A stretch of 64,000 bases of DNA from a virus, in the IMG/VR virus record IMGVR_UViG_3300031339_000004, positions 1-64,000 of that record. One strand, written 5' to 3'. A program made the position numbers and the translations under genes. The notes beneath the pieces were generated by a model. The model was not told where the DNA came from and did not search any database. It worked only from the letters and a program-made list of their open reading frames with translations. Positions 1 to 10,104 of the stretch are shown here, piece by piece (positions within the stretch are counted from its first letter, which is position 1; every line of letters begins with the position of its first letter).

Positions 1-632
1 GCATCAATATCAAACTTAGTTTGATCTCTTGTTGCATTATCCTCAATGTTAGATAATTTATTTTGCTCAGTAGTACTGTAAGGTCTCGAGTTACCAGCGT
101 GAAATATTAGGTTGTCGTTGACTCTAGCAGTTCCCCCGTTGTTGGTTCTAAAATCAATTGTGGCAGCACCCGTGCCGACCAATGATTCGAAGTACATTAC
201 GTTATTACTGTCAAATCCCCAGGCGCCTGTAACTAACCCACCGTCTTGACTTAATACTATAGTAGCTGTATCGTTCTCGTTAATATTATCACTGTCTGCT
301 ATCACAGAGAATACTGCCGGGCCAGTTCCGCCACTAACTGTTAAATTGCCACTAACGGTACCGTCTTGATCGCTACGTAAGAATTGTGTACTAGTAATAC
401 TGTCAAGTGTGCCCGCATCAACACCAAGTGCATCAACATCTGCTTTAGACACAAGGTATTCTGAGTCGTTTGTCAGCTCTGATATATTATCGGTTTGTTT
501 AAGAACGCGGTCTGTGCCTATGTTAACAACATAGCCGTCTGCAAAGCTAGCAGTGTCTGTAGAAACATCTACAGAGAAGTCATCTGGTCCTACAACAATA
601 CCGTTGCGGACTTTAAAATCTTTAATTGCCAT
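1..632 (-). CDS. Tail-fibre-like virion protein, partial (C-terminus outside window)
   Basis: The gene starts at the ATG whose complement is 630-632 (protein begins MAIKDFKVRNGIVVGPDD) and stays open to the left edge, giving about 210 residues of a longer protein. The visible part is rich in short beta-type segments with Asn, Asp, Thr and Gly. It includes a stretch like LIFHAGNSRPYSTTEQNKL, of the kind seen in phage fibre shafts just before a C-terminal domain. A GGGAA-type ribosome site lies upstream. It is the last visible gene of the leftward fibre cluster that follows gp23. The fibre role is inferred from composition and position; receptor specificity cannot be read because the C-terminus is missing. 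Confidence 0.6.
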   Translation of the reverse strand, partial: MAIKDFKVRNGIVVGPDDFSVDVSTDTASFADGYVVNIGTDRVLKQTDNISELTNDSEYLVSKADVDALGVDAGTLDSITSTQFLRSDQDGTVSGNLTVSGGTGPAVFSVIADSDNINENDTATIVLSQDGGLVTGAWGFDSNNVMYFESLVGTGAATIDFRTNNGGTARVNDNLIFHAGNSRPYSTTEQNKLSNIEDNATRDQTKFDID

Positions 633-677
633 TTAGTTCCCTTTCCCTAAAATTAGCTGTTCATAACTACTTATCTA

Positions 678-3600
678 TTAAATAGTTATCATAGTTTTTA
701 CTACTTTGTAAGTGTGTGAGTCTGCTGTGGCAGCAGTTGCCAGTAGGAAGACACTACCTCCAGAATATATTGCTGTAAAACTGGCCAGCGGATCTGCAGA
801 AGTATGAATTATTGCATACTCTACAAAATCTGCTGTAACGTTGCTATCATGCACTACTAGAATTTCCTGCGCTTGATAGTCACCTGTGCTGTTGTTTGTT
901 ACCTGTACTATCATCTTTGCAGACCTAAACTGCGACCCAACAAACGTAGACACTGTCTGCGGCGACGTAGAACTGAACGTTGAAGTTTCCGAATCTAAAA
1001 TAAAATCTTTAATTTGAAACGTATCAGTAACTTCTATACTACTAGCAGTAATCGAGTTAGACCAAGACGGTGATCCGCTTGTTGATGTTAAAATTGTATT
1101 CTCGACACCAATGGGCAATCGGCTCATACTGTCTGTGTTTGTAGATAACTCTGCCGCCGCAAATATTATATCACCAGCATTATAACTTTGTATGTTGGTG
1201 CCGCCCTTGTTTATAGGCACGCCTCTGTTTAGGTTTTCTGGATTAACGAAGAACGAACTTGGACTACCACCCAATGTTGCAGCATCCAGTGTGCCACCGT
1301 CTGCTGATGATGTTACATCAACTTCACCTTGTGGAGAAACAGTGAACTGGCTTTTATTAAACGACGATACGCCAATGTTAGTGTAGTCTACGTTGCCGGC
1401 TGCACTGCTTGTGGGTAATATTTCCAGCCTTAGATCGCCGTAGTAAAGGTTATCAGATCCAACTGTATTAGAGTCACCTACAAGATTTAATGGGCTGCCG
1501 GAGTCTATTCTAATAGTGCTAACCGCTTCGACCCAGACAGAATCTCCTCGTAAAAACGTACTAGTGTTTGCTGCACCGCTAGCTAGTCTCGACGGGGAAA
1601 TAATGCCTGATACTACGTTTGCTGCGTCTATATTTGTAGCAGACAATGAACTGTAATTATCCAAGTCTCTGCTTGAGGTGTCAGTTGTTCCGGCAATCTC
1701 TACATTCTGTAGAGTGAATGTTGCAGTTCCTGTGCCCGCCGATACAGTTAATGATTGTTCTGATTGTATTATGCCGTTTATGCTCTGTACAGCAAACCCT
1801 CTATCGTCGTGCAGTGTAAATGAGTTTGTAGTAAGCGCGCCAACGTAATAAAAATTGCCTGATACAAGACCGCCAGGCAGATCAGCTCCTCCTATTCTAA
1901 CAGGATCACCTACACTATACCCGTGGGAGTCTAATACTATTCTATTAGCAGAGAGTGATATTGTTCTCTTTCTAAAGATGTGTGTGCCTAGTTGGCTAGT
2001 AGTAAAATCTACCTTTTGAGCAGGATTTAGGTCATAACGAGAGTATACCTCGAAGCTAGTACTAGTTATTACCTTTACATAGAATATTCCCAATTGACTT
2101 AGCCCGCCTATTGAGGCGTTGCCATTGTTGTCATATTCGATTGGGTCACCATCAGTAAACCCGTGGCCACCGGAAACTATTATATATGAAACAGCATAAT
2201 CTATTTCTCCGTTAGAAGAGTCTCCGTCGAAACTAATAGAATTAAACGAAGTTAAGCTAGCAGTCGTTAGGTCCGGAGCATTATCATCTTCTATATAATC
2301 TCTTCTTGTATCTGATGCAGCAAATCTTATAAAGTTTCCAGTAATATCAATATACAATCTATTCTCAGTTGAAGTTACGCCAACAGTAAATGCATTGCCT
2401 CCTGATCTGCCACCAATAAGTGCGTCATCAGTTACCGTAAGAGTATCTCCTACAACATAGTTGGCGCCGCCTCTTCTTAAATCAATCTGAGTAACTTGAC
2501 CGGCAGATACTGTTATATCTGCTGTTGCACCAGCGCCGGCTCCAGTTGAACTGTCTAGCGCTACACTAAGATATGTGCCACTTGTGCTATATCCAGAACC
2601 GCTTGGCAAGTCACTGGCATCGATTAAGATTGATAGGCCCTGAACAAAATCAGTTATTTGACCTTGTGCTCGGTTAGCTGCTGACGTTACAGTAGCACCA
2701 ACAGTGAAGTCAAGAGCAGCGCCACCTTGCGGAGTATCTATTTGTAAGAATTGTGAGTCACCGTCGTCACTTAGGAAAAAGTTTTCCTGAAATTCTGCTT
2801 TAGCGCCAGCAGTAGTAACATACAGCCCTACTGGATCCTCAGTTCCGTTAATCTCTAGTGTATTGCCACTGCCTTGTATAAATTCACCAACTACGTTTAC
2901 TAGAACTACAGAAGTAGCAGAAGTAACAGCTTCTCTTACAAATCCTTCTGACCCAGTGCTAGCTTGAGAGATTCTATCTCCCTTTACTACTGTTATGGCT
3001 TGATCTACAGTAATAGATTGTTGCTGATAGACCTCAATAACAATATCACCACTCAACACTTCCTGTGGAGGGATATCGTCTACTAGTTCTAGCCTAGCCT
3101 CAAAGGAAGACAGATTGTATGAATTAAACGCTCTTGTAGGAGGAATTACATCAACATTTAATTGGCCTGACGAATTCAACTGTACAACAGCGCCTGGCAC
3201 CGCAGACGTAGCAACTCTTTTATCAAGAAAATCACCCAAACGGTTGTCCATGAACAGTCGTTGAGCAAGCTGAGTTGTCAGTCTATCGTGACTGGCGCCG
3301 CCTGGTTCATTATCGCCAAGACCCGGATCTTTTGATATTTGAGATATTGTTACGTCTGATAGACTAAGCGAGATCGAATCAAGACGTGCAATAGAAACTC
3401 GGTTTGCAAAGACTACATTACCTGTTCTGTTTTCTGCTCTTATGAAATTACCTACTTTAAAGTCGCCTAGCTCGTTTGTACCTGAAGCGTATACTCTACC
3501 AGGTAGATCTTCAAATTGCTCAAAGCGCTCTATACTTTGGCCACCGTTGCTAGGCAATGCATTGTAATCAGTACCTGATCCTGCATATTCCCATGTGTGA

Positions 3601-6218
3601 GCAGACGAGTTAACAATAGAAGGCCTATGCAAGTGCAGATCTAATCCAACAGTTTGTGCAACGTTTGTTACGGTTGATCCACCAATTGAACTTTTTATTC
3701 TAAATGTAGCTGAGTAGAGGTCTCGTTTGTCTTCAGTAGTAGACACAGGAATATCAGTAGACTGTCCGCTGGCGTCCTGCGTAATAGTAGAAGATGATGT
3801 AAAATCTACATATTGCAGTACGTTGCCAATAGTTACTTGATTCAAACTGACTACTAGCGTATTAGTAGCCTGATCCCACGAATATACGTAAGCGCTAGTA
3901 GGTGCAGCGCCGGCGGTGCCTGTTATTTCTTGGCCTACTGTAAAGTCTAGTCCTGAGCCACTAAGTGTCAAAATTTGATATCTGTTTGACTGGTTTAATA
4001 TTTCTTCTATGTAGTATTCTTCGCTACCTACAATCAACTGGTGCGTGCCTAGTGCAGGCGCATCTATAGTTGTAGTTTCGGTCAGAGCTTCATCTTCGTA
4101 TAGTCTAAACACGTCCGATGATAATTGCTCTACATAATAATAAGATCCTGACAATAATCCTGCGATCTCATTGTTGCCATTTGATTCGTATCTTACCCTA
4201 CTGCCGTTGGTGAATCCGTGGTTTATTACTGTAAACGTATTTAGAGATAGGTCCACTGCGTTGGCGTCGGGATCAAAGTTAAATGTAGTTAACGAACCTT
4301 TAAAGTTTTCTGTGATATCAACATTGTTGGAATTAATGAAACGTAAAATAAAGTGTTCGACAGGGGTTCTTCCGAATCCTATAACATTAAAAGTAGTAAA
4401 CCCGCCGTCTACGCCGTTGCTAGCAATAATTCCTTTGTCGAAATTAAACGCAGTGGGTCTGAAACCATTCGAACGAAGTGCGTACAAACCAAAGTTTGTT
4501 GCTGAGTTTGTAATAGATAAGTAGCCACCATTCTGCGCATACGATCCATTTTTACAGAAAATTTGGAAGCATGATACAACTTGTGAATACGCTTCGTTTG
4601 TAACCCGCCACCCTGTGCCGCCAAATGACAGCATAGTAAATGCGTTTGCAACAATTGATGGATTTTGTCTTGGTGTATCTCCTACCGGTGGATTCTCCGC
4701 TTCATCTTGGAATCTAGGTACGTTGGGACTGCGAACTTTGTACCCGTCATTGTAAATGCCGTTCGCTCCCAAAAACGATATAATAGAGCAGTTCTGTATA
4801 TATGGAGATGCAGTAACCAATGTCTTCTGAAAAGGAAGTTCAGGATACTCAAATCTGTTAACAGTTCTATCATCTACGTCGTCAAATGCAACAGCATAGT
4901 CAAATCGGTCCTGAGGACGACCTTCTGGGTCGAGCAAATCCCTAAATGTAAATTGAGTAAAGTACACTCCGTCTCGTATTCTTAGAAAGTCACGCAGAGG
5001 ATTAAGGGGACGCAATACACAGTTTCTTAAAGAGTCGCCTGCAATACTACAAAAATCAGGAATTAGTATAGGATTTTGTTCATAATATTCGCCCGACGAA
5101 ACCTGAATAGTTTGTGCTGTAATTTTATATTGTGGATCTACTACTGTAGCAAGAAGATTAATACCTTGTTCTAGTACGTCAATAGTAATCTGATATAGTG
5201 ATGAGAGGTCAGCAACAGCTACGCTTCCCTGTGTTTTAGTTGCGTCAGTTACTTGAGCTACTGCTGATTGATATCGACTTCCAGTTTGATCATTTTGTAT
5301 AACTCGCAATGACAATGTTTGAAGAACTGTAATTGCAGCAGCAGTTTGGGCTTCTTGGCCGTTAATAACTGAAGTTGATCCAGTATAGTAACGAGTAGCT
5401 GAAAAAACAGACTTTGAGTTGCCAGTATACTTTAGGTCATACGCGGCTGATTCAATTAGGTACCCTACGTCTCTTGAACACGTAGCAGAATTATATGAGA
5501 AGCCGTCCCACATTGAACCACCTGCTGCCGATGCAATCTGTTGTTCTATGTAAGCAATTACTTCTGCTTGCAGATATGCATTGTTTGATAACAATAACTC
5601 GGTAGCATCTTTAACGCCAACTGTAGGTGCAACTCTTGGTGAGAATGTATTCTGACTAGCAATCTGTGTAGCACGTTTAATAGTTAACACAGGAGCGTTA
5701 ATGCCGTCATTGTCATCGTTGCCGGACTTTGCTACTTGTATAGTTTTTGTGCCAGGAGCAAGCTTAATCCAATCAAGGTTGCCTGTTCCGTCAGTCTGCA
5801 GTACTTGGCCAAACTCTCCTGGCGTTTTCGGTAGAACAAAACTGTAATTAGTAGACAACCCCAGCGGAATTTTTATTTCAACACCAATCGAGGATGCGTC
5901 GCCTTCCTTAATAGTAATAGAATTAGCATCTTCAATTATAAGAGGAACTTTAATACTAGTAGCAGCATTTGTAATTTCTTGAACATTAGTTCCATCAGCA
6001 GTCATTACAATTGTTCCGACCGCGCCGGAATTGTCAATTGCAACTGAGGTATCTTGATCGTGTACCTGTTTTGTGATGTCTCTTACTGAATTGTCAGATT
6101 GCTTCATAAACACCTTGCCGTCAGTAGTGTTTAAAGCAAGTTGACCTTCCTCCAAATCCGAAGGCAGAGGGATTCTACCTAATACATCACTTCTTTTATG
6201 TTTTACCTTACTCGCCAT
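678..6218 (-). CDS. Large fibre/adhesin-like virion structural protein (1846 aa)
   Basis: The protein begins MASKVKHKRSDVLGRIPLP and soon has the segment GQLALNTTDGKVFMK, an N-terminal type common in marine T4-like fibre proteins. Residues about 365-560 look like a right-handed beta-helix (pectin-lyase-like): segments such as GEYYEQNPILIPDFCSIAGD and SLRNCVLRP resemble ladder turns. The C-terminal half holds repeated short beta modules containing HGF/NGxxV and YYV (for example HGFTNGSRVRYESNGN and HGFTDGDPIEYDNNG), which suggests internal duplication. Its start shares the A of the stop of the upstream gene (TAATG), so the two are translationally coupled. It is probably part of a tail fibre or a baseplate-attached adhesin. 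The exact T4 counterpart is not recognisable. Confidence 0.7.
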   Translation of the reverse strand: MASKVKHKRSDVLGRIPLPSDLEEGQLALNTTDGKVFMKQSDNSVRDITKQVHDQDTSVAIDNSGAVGTIVMTADGTNVQEITNAATSIKVPLIIEDANSITIKEGDASSIGVEIKIPLGLSTNYSFVLPKTPGEFGQVLQTDGTGNLDWIKLAPGTKTIQVAKSGNDDNDGINAPVLTIKRATQIASQNTFSPRVAPTVGVKDATELLLSNNAYLQAEVIAYIEQQIASAAGGSMWDGFSYNSATCSRDVGYLIESAAYDLKYTGNSKSVFSATRYYTGSTSVINGQEAQTAAAITVLQTLSLRVIQNDQTGSRYQSAVAQVTDATKTQGSVAVADLSSLYQITIDVLEQGINLLATVVDPQYKITAQTIQVSSGEYYEQNPILIPDFCSIAGDSLRNCVLRPLNPLRDFLRIRDGVYFTQFTFRDLLDPEGRPQDRFDYAVAFDDVDDRTVNRFEYPELPFQKTLVTASPYIQNCSIISFLGANGIYNDGYKVRSPNVPRFQDEAENPPVGDTPRQNPSIVANAFTMLSFGGTGWRVTNEAYSQVVSCFQIFCKNGSYAQNGGYLSITNSATNFGLYALRSNGFRPTAFNFDKGIIASNGVDGGFTTFNVIGFGRTPVEHFILRFINSNNVDITENFKGSLTTFNFDPDANAVDLSLNTFTVINHGFTNGSRVRYESNGNNEIAGLLSGSYYYVEQLSSDVFRLYEDEALTETTTIDAPALGTHQLIVGSEEYYIEEILNQSNRYQILTLSGSGLDFTVGQEITGTAGAAPTSAYVYSWDQATNTLVVSLNQVTIGNVLQYVDFTSSSTITQDASGQSTDIPVSTTEDKRDLYSATFRIKSSIGGSTVTNVAQTVGLDLHLHRPSIVNSSAHTWEYAGSGTDYNALPSNGGQSIERFEQFEDLPGRVYASGTNELGDFKVGNFIRAENRTGNVVFANRVSIARLDSISLSLSDVTISQISKDPGLGDNEPGGASHDRLTTQLAQRLFMDNRLGDFLDKRVATSAVPGAVVQLNSSGQLNVDVIPPTRAFNSYNLSSFEARLELVDDIPPQEVLSGDIVIEVYQQQSITVDQAITVVKGDRISQASTGSEGFVREAVTSATSVVLVNVVGEFIQGSGNTLEINGTEDPVGLYVTTAGAKAEFQENFFLSDDGDSQFLQIDTPQGGAALDFTVGATVTSAANRAQGQITDFVQGLSILIDASDLPSGSGYSTSGTYLSVALDSSTGAGAGATADITVSAGQVTQIDLRRGGANYVVGDTLTVTDDALIGGRSGGNAFTVGVTSTENRLYIDITGNFIRFAASDTRRDYIEDDNAPDLTTASLTSFNSISFDGDSSNGEIDYAVSYIIVSGGHGFTDGDPIEYDNNGNASIGGLSQLGIFYVKVITSTSFEVYSRYDLNPAQKVDFTTSQLGTHIFRKRTISLSANRIVLDSHGYSVGDPVRIGGADLPGGLVSGNFYYVGALTTNSFTLHDDRGFAVQSINGIIQSEQSLTVSAGTGTATFTLQNVEIAGTTDTSSRDLDNYSSLSATNIDAANVVSGIISPSRLASGAANTSTFLRGDSVWVEAVSTIRIDSGSPLNLVGDSNTVGSDNLYYGDLRLEILPTSSAAGNVDYTNIGVSSFNKSQFTVSPQGEVDVTSSADGGTLDAATLGGSPSSFFVNPENLNRGVPINKGGTNIQSYNAGDIIFAAAELSTNTDSMSRLPIGVENTILTSTSGSPSWSNSITASSIEVTDTFQIKDFILDSETSTFSSTSPQTVSTFVGSQFRSAKMIVQVTNNSTGDYQAQEILVVHDSNVTADFVEYAIIHTSADPLASFTAIYSGGSVFLLATAATADSHTYKVVKTMITI

Positions 6219-7246
6219 TAATATGTTCCTTCGTCAATTGTGTCTGTCCAAACCGGAGTACCTGCACTATCAACAGTGAATACTTCAAACGATGTTGATG
6301 CATTGTTAGTACCTGCTGCATCAGTAACACTAACAGGGTTAGTACTATCTCCATATAAGATACCGTTCAACGTGAGATTACGTTTTCCTATGCCACCTTC
6401 CGATACTGCCAGCGCATTTGCTATGCTGAGGTTGCCGTTAATTAGAACGCTGCCTCCTGCTCCTGCAGGTGAAGGATCAATTATTAACTGGCCATTAGTT
6501 GTTGATATTCGGTTAACATTGGTATTTAGAAAAACAAAGCCGTTTTGATCAAGTCTTGCAACTAATCTTCCGCCTGTTATAAACTCTAGTTGATCATTAT
6601 CTTGTTCTGGCGTAGTTTCAGCAGCAATAAAAGTATCACCGTCTGCATCTATAACTCCACCACCACCACCTTGCGAAAGCTGATAGTTAACAATGTCAAT
6701 TACTGCTCTAGTGTTTGGTAGCCTGTCGTCATCACCATCCTTTGAGATAGAACCATCAAAGTTAGGGGTTACAACAGAGCCTACATAGTTAAGAATATTT
6801 CTTTCGTAGTTAACTGTGCCGTCGACACTAACTATACCTGTGCCGCTACCTACTAAAACTAAATTGCCGCCGCCTGTGGTTACTGCATTGGTTCTAATGC
6901 CTTTTGTTGCGCCGCCGTCTACCTTAAAGACAAATTGTCCTGGTGATTGAGGATTAACAAGATCCGGAAGATCCTCGTCGTAAACAAGGAATGCATCTGG
7001 TCTAGTACCTCGATCGATTTGTAAGCCAGCAGTGCGTTCGTTAGCTGATATTCCGGCGCCAGCCTCGCCACTGTTTACAACTATAATGTTATCACGCACT
7101 GCTAGGTCAGTAGACGTAATAGTTGTTGACTCTCCCTGTACTGTCAAGTTCCCGGGTATTATTACGTTATTGCTATCCAAGGTGATGATTCCATCTGGTG
7201 CTTTTACGTAATAATCACCGTTGTATATGTTTAGATACTTTGACAT
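6218..7246 (-). CDS. Fibre-like virion structural protein (342 aa)
   Basis: It begins MSKYLNIYNGDYYVKAPDG and has a beta-rich N-terminal region with the segment IIPGNLTVQGESTTITSTDLAV. The pattern 'NLTVQG(T/E)ttt...DxiivvNsGE' is common in marine phage fibre proteins, where it forms repeating beta shafts. A Gly-run (GGGGG, about residue 195) links to the C-terminal half. Its stop codon overlaps the start of the 1846-aa gene, and an AGGA ribosome site precedes its ATG. The function as a fibre or fibre-connector subunit is inferred from composition and neighbours. Confidence 0.6.
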   Translation of the reverse strand: MSKYLNIYNGDYYVKAPDGIITLDSNNVIIPGNLTVQGESTTITSTDLAVRDNIIVVNSGEAGAGISANERTAGLQIDRGTRPDAFLVYDEDLPDLVNPQSPGQFVFKVDGGATKGIRTNAVTTGGGNLVLVGSGTGIVSVDGTVNYERNILNYVGSVVTPNFDGSISKDGDDDRLPNTRAVIDIVNYQLSQGGGGGVIDADGDTFIAAETTPEQDNDQLEFITGGRLVARLDQNGFVFLNTNVNRISTTNGQLIIDPSPAGAGGSVLINGNLSIANALAVSEGGIGKRNLTLNGILYGDSTNPVSVTDAAGTNNASTSFEVFTVDSAGTPVWTDTIDEGTY

Positions 7247-7262
7247 TTATTAGTCCTAGAAA

Positions 7263-7625
7263 TTAGATTTGTGTTAAAACTAATACGTTAGCAGTTGAAT
7301 CATCTGAGATTTCCCATTTGTAAACATTGTTGTCAAAGTCGATCACTGTTCTATTTTGTAGCTTACGAATGTTTACTGTCTGGCCTGCTTGATTAGATCC
7401 TTGTATAACCATTTCGTCATCAGCTGGCGCTGACTTATCTACTAAACGACAGCTACCTTGATTTGTTCCGTCATTGACAACGAACATAGTTTCCGAGCGT
7501 TGACTTACAATGTAGCCTTTCTCCGTTACTGCGTTTGTTCCTATTTTTACAATAACACTAAAGTTACCGTCTTCAACTCCATCTACGTTAGCACCTAGAT
7601 ATCTTTTATTAATTGGACGTCCCAT
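7263..7625 (-). CDS. Small conserved-type virion protein, function unknown (120 aa)
   Basis: This is the first gene of the leftward fibre transcript, behind a late-promoter motif (7716-7723) and an untranslated leader of about 85 bases that holds a near-palindrome. The protein starts MGRPINKRYLGANVDG and is beta-rich, with no signal peptide or membrane segment. Small proteins with this kind of N-terminus are common next to the major capsid gene in marine T4-like phages, which suggests a capsid decoration or other virion component. No catalytic motif is visible and I do not assign a function. Confidence 0.6.
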   Translation of the reverse strand: MGRPINKRYLGANVDGVEDGNFSVIVKIGTNAVTEKGYIVSQRSETMFVVNDGTNQGSCRLVDKSAPADDEMVIQGSNQAGQTVNIRKLQNRTVIDFDNNVYKWEISDDSTANVLVLTQI

Positions 7626-7682
7626 TTGTTTTCTCCTTGGTTACGTTCTAAGTAATACGCGGTGGGTCACTTCCGCATAAGT

Positions 7683-7697
7683 CCACTAGTCTAGTGG
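7683..7697 (-). promoter_or_regulatory. Near-perfect inverted repeat in the leader of the 7625 gene
   Basis: CCACTAG and CTAGTGG flank a single T. As RNA this would close as a 5-bp stem with a 5-base loop. It lies between the late-promoter motif and the ribosome site of the small virion gene, so it would be part of the mRNA leader and may stabilise the 5' end. It could also be a protein-binding site. Confidence 0.4.
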
Positions 7698-7715
7698 CAC
7701 GATTATAGACACAAG

Positions 7716-7723
7716 TATTTATC
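7716..7723 (-). promoter_or_regulatory. Candidate late promoter (GATAAATA) for the fibre transcript
   Basis: Minus-strand GATAAATAC lies between the gp23 terminator and the 120-aa virion gene. It matches the T4 late -10 element TATAAATA, read by gp55, at seven of eight positions, and no -35 element is needed. It is well placed to restart transcription after the terminator at 7748-7775. Confidence 0.6.
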
Positions 7724-7747
7724 TATCTAGCATCGAGGACACAATCA

Positions 7748-7775
7748 CAAAAATAGGCCCCGAAAGGCCTATATT
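7748..7775 (-). terminator. Rho-independent terminator after gp23
   Basis: On the minus strand ATAGGCC and GGCCTAT form a 7-bp stem around the 6-base loop TTTCGG, followed directly by TTTT. It begins about 30 bases past the gp23 stop, so it would end the head-gene transcript and separate very high capsid expression from the fibre genes, which have their own promoter. Confidence 0.8.
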
Positions 7776-7802
7776 CTTTTCTTTCTACCTAACTTTACAA
7801 TA

Positions 7803-8975
7803 TTAGCTAAAGCTAACGTTACCGTTAGTAATGCCAACTTGGCCTAGGTAGTCTGATGCGTTACCAAGAGATGACGCAGTGTTGCTTAGTTCTACATAAC
7901 CGTAACGTGTCATAAACGATACAGTTGGTTCGAACGTGCTTGGATCAAGTACAACACCTGAGCTCATAAGCGGAATGTATGGGCAATAGAACGCTGCCGC
8001 ATCTGATTCGCTTGAACCTTTGTAACCAATTAGTACTGGTGCGCTGTCAGATGCATAAGTGTTAACATATACCTTCATAGCGTTGTTCAAAGTACCAACC
8101 ATCTTAGTGTTAGTCGGAGCTTCAAAAGTACCTTCTGTAGTACGAGCAAACGCACTAGTAGTAGCACTCTGTAGAATGGTCAGTGCAAACGGACTAACTA
8201 CAGTCCAGTTACCTGAGCCACGACGTGTACGCTGAGCAATCAAGTTGCTTACGCGGTTGATCTGAACAGCTAGTGCAGCGTGCTCGTCACCTACGAATGT
8301 AGCAGTACCACTTACAGCAGCTTGGTCATATGTTTCGTATGTGCCAGCTAGGCTGCTTAGTGAAGTAAGAACTTCTTGATCAATTTCAGCGGTAATTTCT
8401 TGTGCAAGAGCAGCCATGATTTCTGCTTCTACATCAATACCGTGCTGTGACTGTGCATCCTGTGCTGATTCAAAAGTCCAACGTGCACTCAACTTACGAG
8501 TTTTCGCTTCAACTGTTTGCTTCAAGATTTGGATGCTTAGACGGTTACCAGCGGTACCTTCAAGTCCTGCTGTAGGTGCTGCTCTGCCAGTACCAGTATT
8601 ACCTGAGTATGCTTCTGCAATCTTAAACGGGCTCAGTGCTTCTTCACCAGCTACTGCACCGCTTGCGCCTGTGCCTGCTGTGTCGCTGTAGCGAACACGC
8701 AAGGTGTGAATCTGACCAACTGGTCCAGTCATTGGCTGGACACCAACTAACTCGTTTGCAATTACTGTTGGCATTACACGACGAATAACTGGTAAAATAA
8801 CACGGTTAAGTGTTGCAACATTACCAGCAGAGGTAGCGCCTGCTGTTGCTGATTCCGAAAGATACTTACGAGTATTTTCCAGTGTGGTAGCCATTACAGA
8901 CTTCTTGTTGCCCTGTAGACCTTCTAGCAGTGCTGTCTTCGTGTCGTGCCAGCGACTTTCTAATAGTTCTGACAT
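7803..8975 (-). CDS. gp23: Major capsid protein gp23
   Basis: The protein is the main hexamer-forming shell subunit of the T4-type head. It begins MSELLESRWHDTKTALLEG and continues with the T4-type capsid segment NRVILPVIRRVMPTVIANEL (about residues 58-77), followed by GVQPMTGPVGQIHTLRVRY. The 390-residue length is shorter than T4 gp23 (521) but typical of marine relatives. A likely prohead-protease site of the L-x-E type is LSE after residue 41, which would remove a short N-terminal propeptide. Gene order 20-21-22-23 supports the call. A strong AAGGAG ribosome site precedes the start, and a terminator follows the stop. Confidence 0.95.
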   Translation of the reverse strand: MSELLESRWHDTKTALLEGLQGNKKSVMATTLENTRKYLSESATAGATSAGNVATLNRVILPVIRRVMPTVIANELVGVQPMTGPVGQIHTLRVRYSDTAGTGASGAVAGEEALSPFKIAEAYSGNTGTGRAAPTAGLEGTAGNRLSIQILKQTVEAKTRKLSARWTFESAQDAQSQHGIDVEAEIMAALAQEITAEIDQEVLTSLSSLAGTYETYDQAAVSGTATFVGDEHAALAVQINRVSNLIAQRTRRGSGNWTVVSPFALTILQSATTSAFARTTEGTFEAPTNTKMVGTLNNAMKVYVNTYASDSAPVLIGYKGSSESDAAAFYCPYIPLMSSGVVLDPSTFEPTVSFMTRYGYVELSNTASSLGNASDYLGQVGITNGNVSFS

Positions 8976-8989
8976 AATTGTCTCCTTGA

Positions 8990-10090
8990 TTATAATCCAG
9001 CTAGACGTCGTAAGTCAATTACGTTGGTGTCTGCTTTCGAACTAGCGTTGTAGGTTTGCGAATTCTGTTCGCGATTACCTGTTACTTCTTTGCCTTCTGA
9101 TAGAACTTGTTTCTGCTTTGTAGGACTACGGCTATTAATTACTGCCGGCAAGTACTTGTCAAACGCAGACTTCAGTCTAGTTGTTTGCACTGTTTCCAGT
9201 AAGTCTGTCATAATTTCGCGTTGGTCTTTGCTTAATGGTCCAACCAACTCATTAACAGTCTTTGCTCTTGATGTTGATTCTACTAATCGATTCTTTTCAT
9301 TCTTAGTAGACTCAGCAATCTGGATTGCTTTCTTGGCAGTGACCTTTGCTTCTGAAAGTTGCTTGTCTTTAATAGCAAGTACTTTCATTAGCTTAGCAGT
9401 TTCCGAACTTTCATTTAGGTAAGAAATTCCGTATTCTGCTGCAAATGCTTCGAAGATCTTACGACCGAAGTCATTCTTACGTGCAAAGTCAATATCTTCT
9501 TTCAATGCCTTAATCTCTTTATTGAGACCTTTTGACACAGTTTCAGTTATTGCCTTTGTGCTTCTTTCAATAAAGCTGACTTTAACTTTACTGAAGTGTG
9601 CTTTAGCTTCTCGTACCAAACGAACTTTGGTTTCAGCTAAGTCATTCTTGTCTTCATAAAATTCTGCAATTTCGTTTGACAAGGCGTCTACAATAAACTC
9701 TTCAAGCTTGGCATTTTGTTCGCGCATCTTTAGTTTGTCTGTATGTAGTTCTTTGATTTCTCGTTGTAATTGTTCTACAACAAAGCCTTTTAAAAGTTTT
9801 GCATTATCACGCATAGCAACTGAATACTTTGCTTTTGCTTCTGCTAGTTGCTTGCGATCGTCTGCAAACTCTGCAATTTCTTCTGCAAGTCTTTCTGAAA
9901 GCATTGAGTCGATTGCTTCAACCATAGTTGACTTATCGTGCTCGTATTTTTGTGCAAATTCCTCACGTAACTCTGATACCGCTGCGTGTTTGTTTTCTGC
10001 AATCCTTGCTTCCCAGGCTTCTTCAATCTGTGCCCTGACCTCTGACGATACTGCGTCATTTTCAAAGAGTGTTTTCAGTGCATCTATCAT
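8990..10090 (-). CDS. gp22: Prohead core scaffold protein gp22
   Basis: This 366-residue protein is almost entirely charged alpha-helix and predicted coiled coil (runs such as EEFAQKYEHDKSTMVEAIDS), as expected for the internal scaffold around which gp23 assembles and which gp21 degrades. It lies between the protease gene and the capsid gene, exactly the gp22 position. The C-terminal about 45 residues are Ser/Asn/Thr rich and end in VIDLRRLAGL, possibly the segment that contacts the shell. Repeated IAEF-type modules around residues 72-75 and 140-143 suggest internal duplication. A TAGGAG ribosome site lies just before the ATG. Confidence 0.9.
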   Translation of the reverse strand: MIDALKTLFENDAVSSEVRAQIEEAWEARIAENKHAAVSELREEFAQKYEHDKSTMVEAIDSMLSERLAEEIAEFADDRKQLAEAKAKYSVAMRDNAKLLKGFVVEQLQREIKELHTDKLKMREQNAKLEEFIVDALSNEIAEFYEDKNDLAETKVRLVREAKAHFSKVKVSFIERSTKAITETVSKGLNKEIKALKEDIDFARKNDFGRKIFEAFAAEYGISYLNESSETAKLMKVLAIKDKQLSEAKVTAKKAIQIAESTKNEKNRLVESTSRAKTVNELVGPLSKDQREIMTDLLETVQTTRLKSAFDKYLPAVINSRSPTKQKQVLSEGKEVTGNREQNSQTYNASSKADTNVIDLRRLAGL

Positions 10091-10104
10091 TCCGTTCTCC
10101 TAGT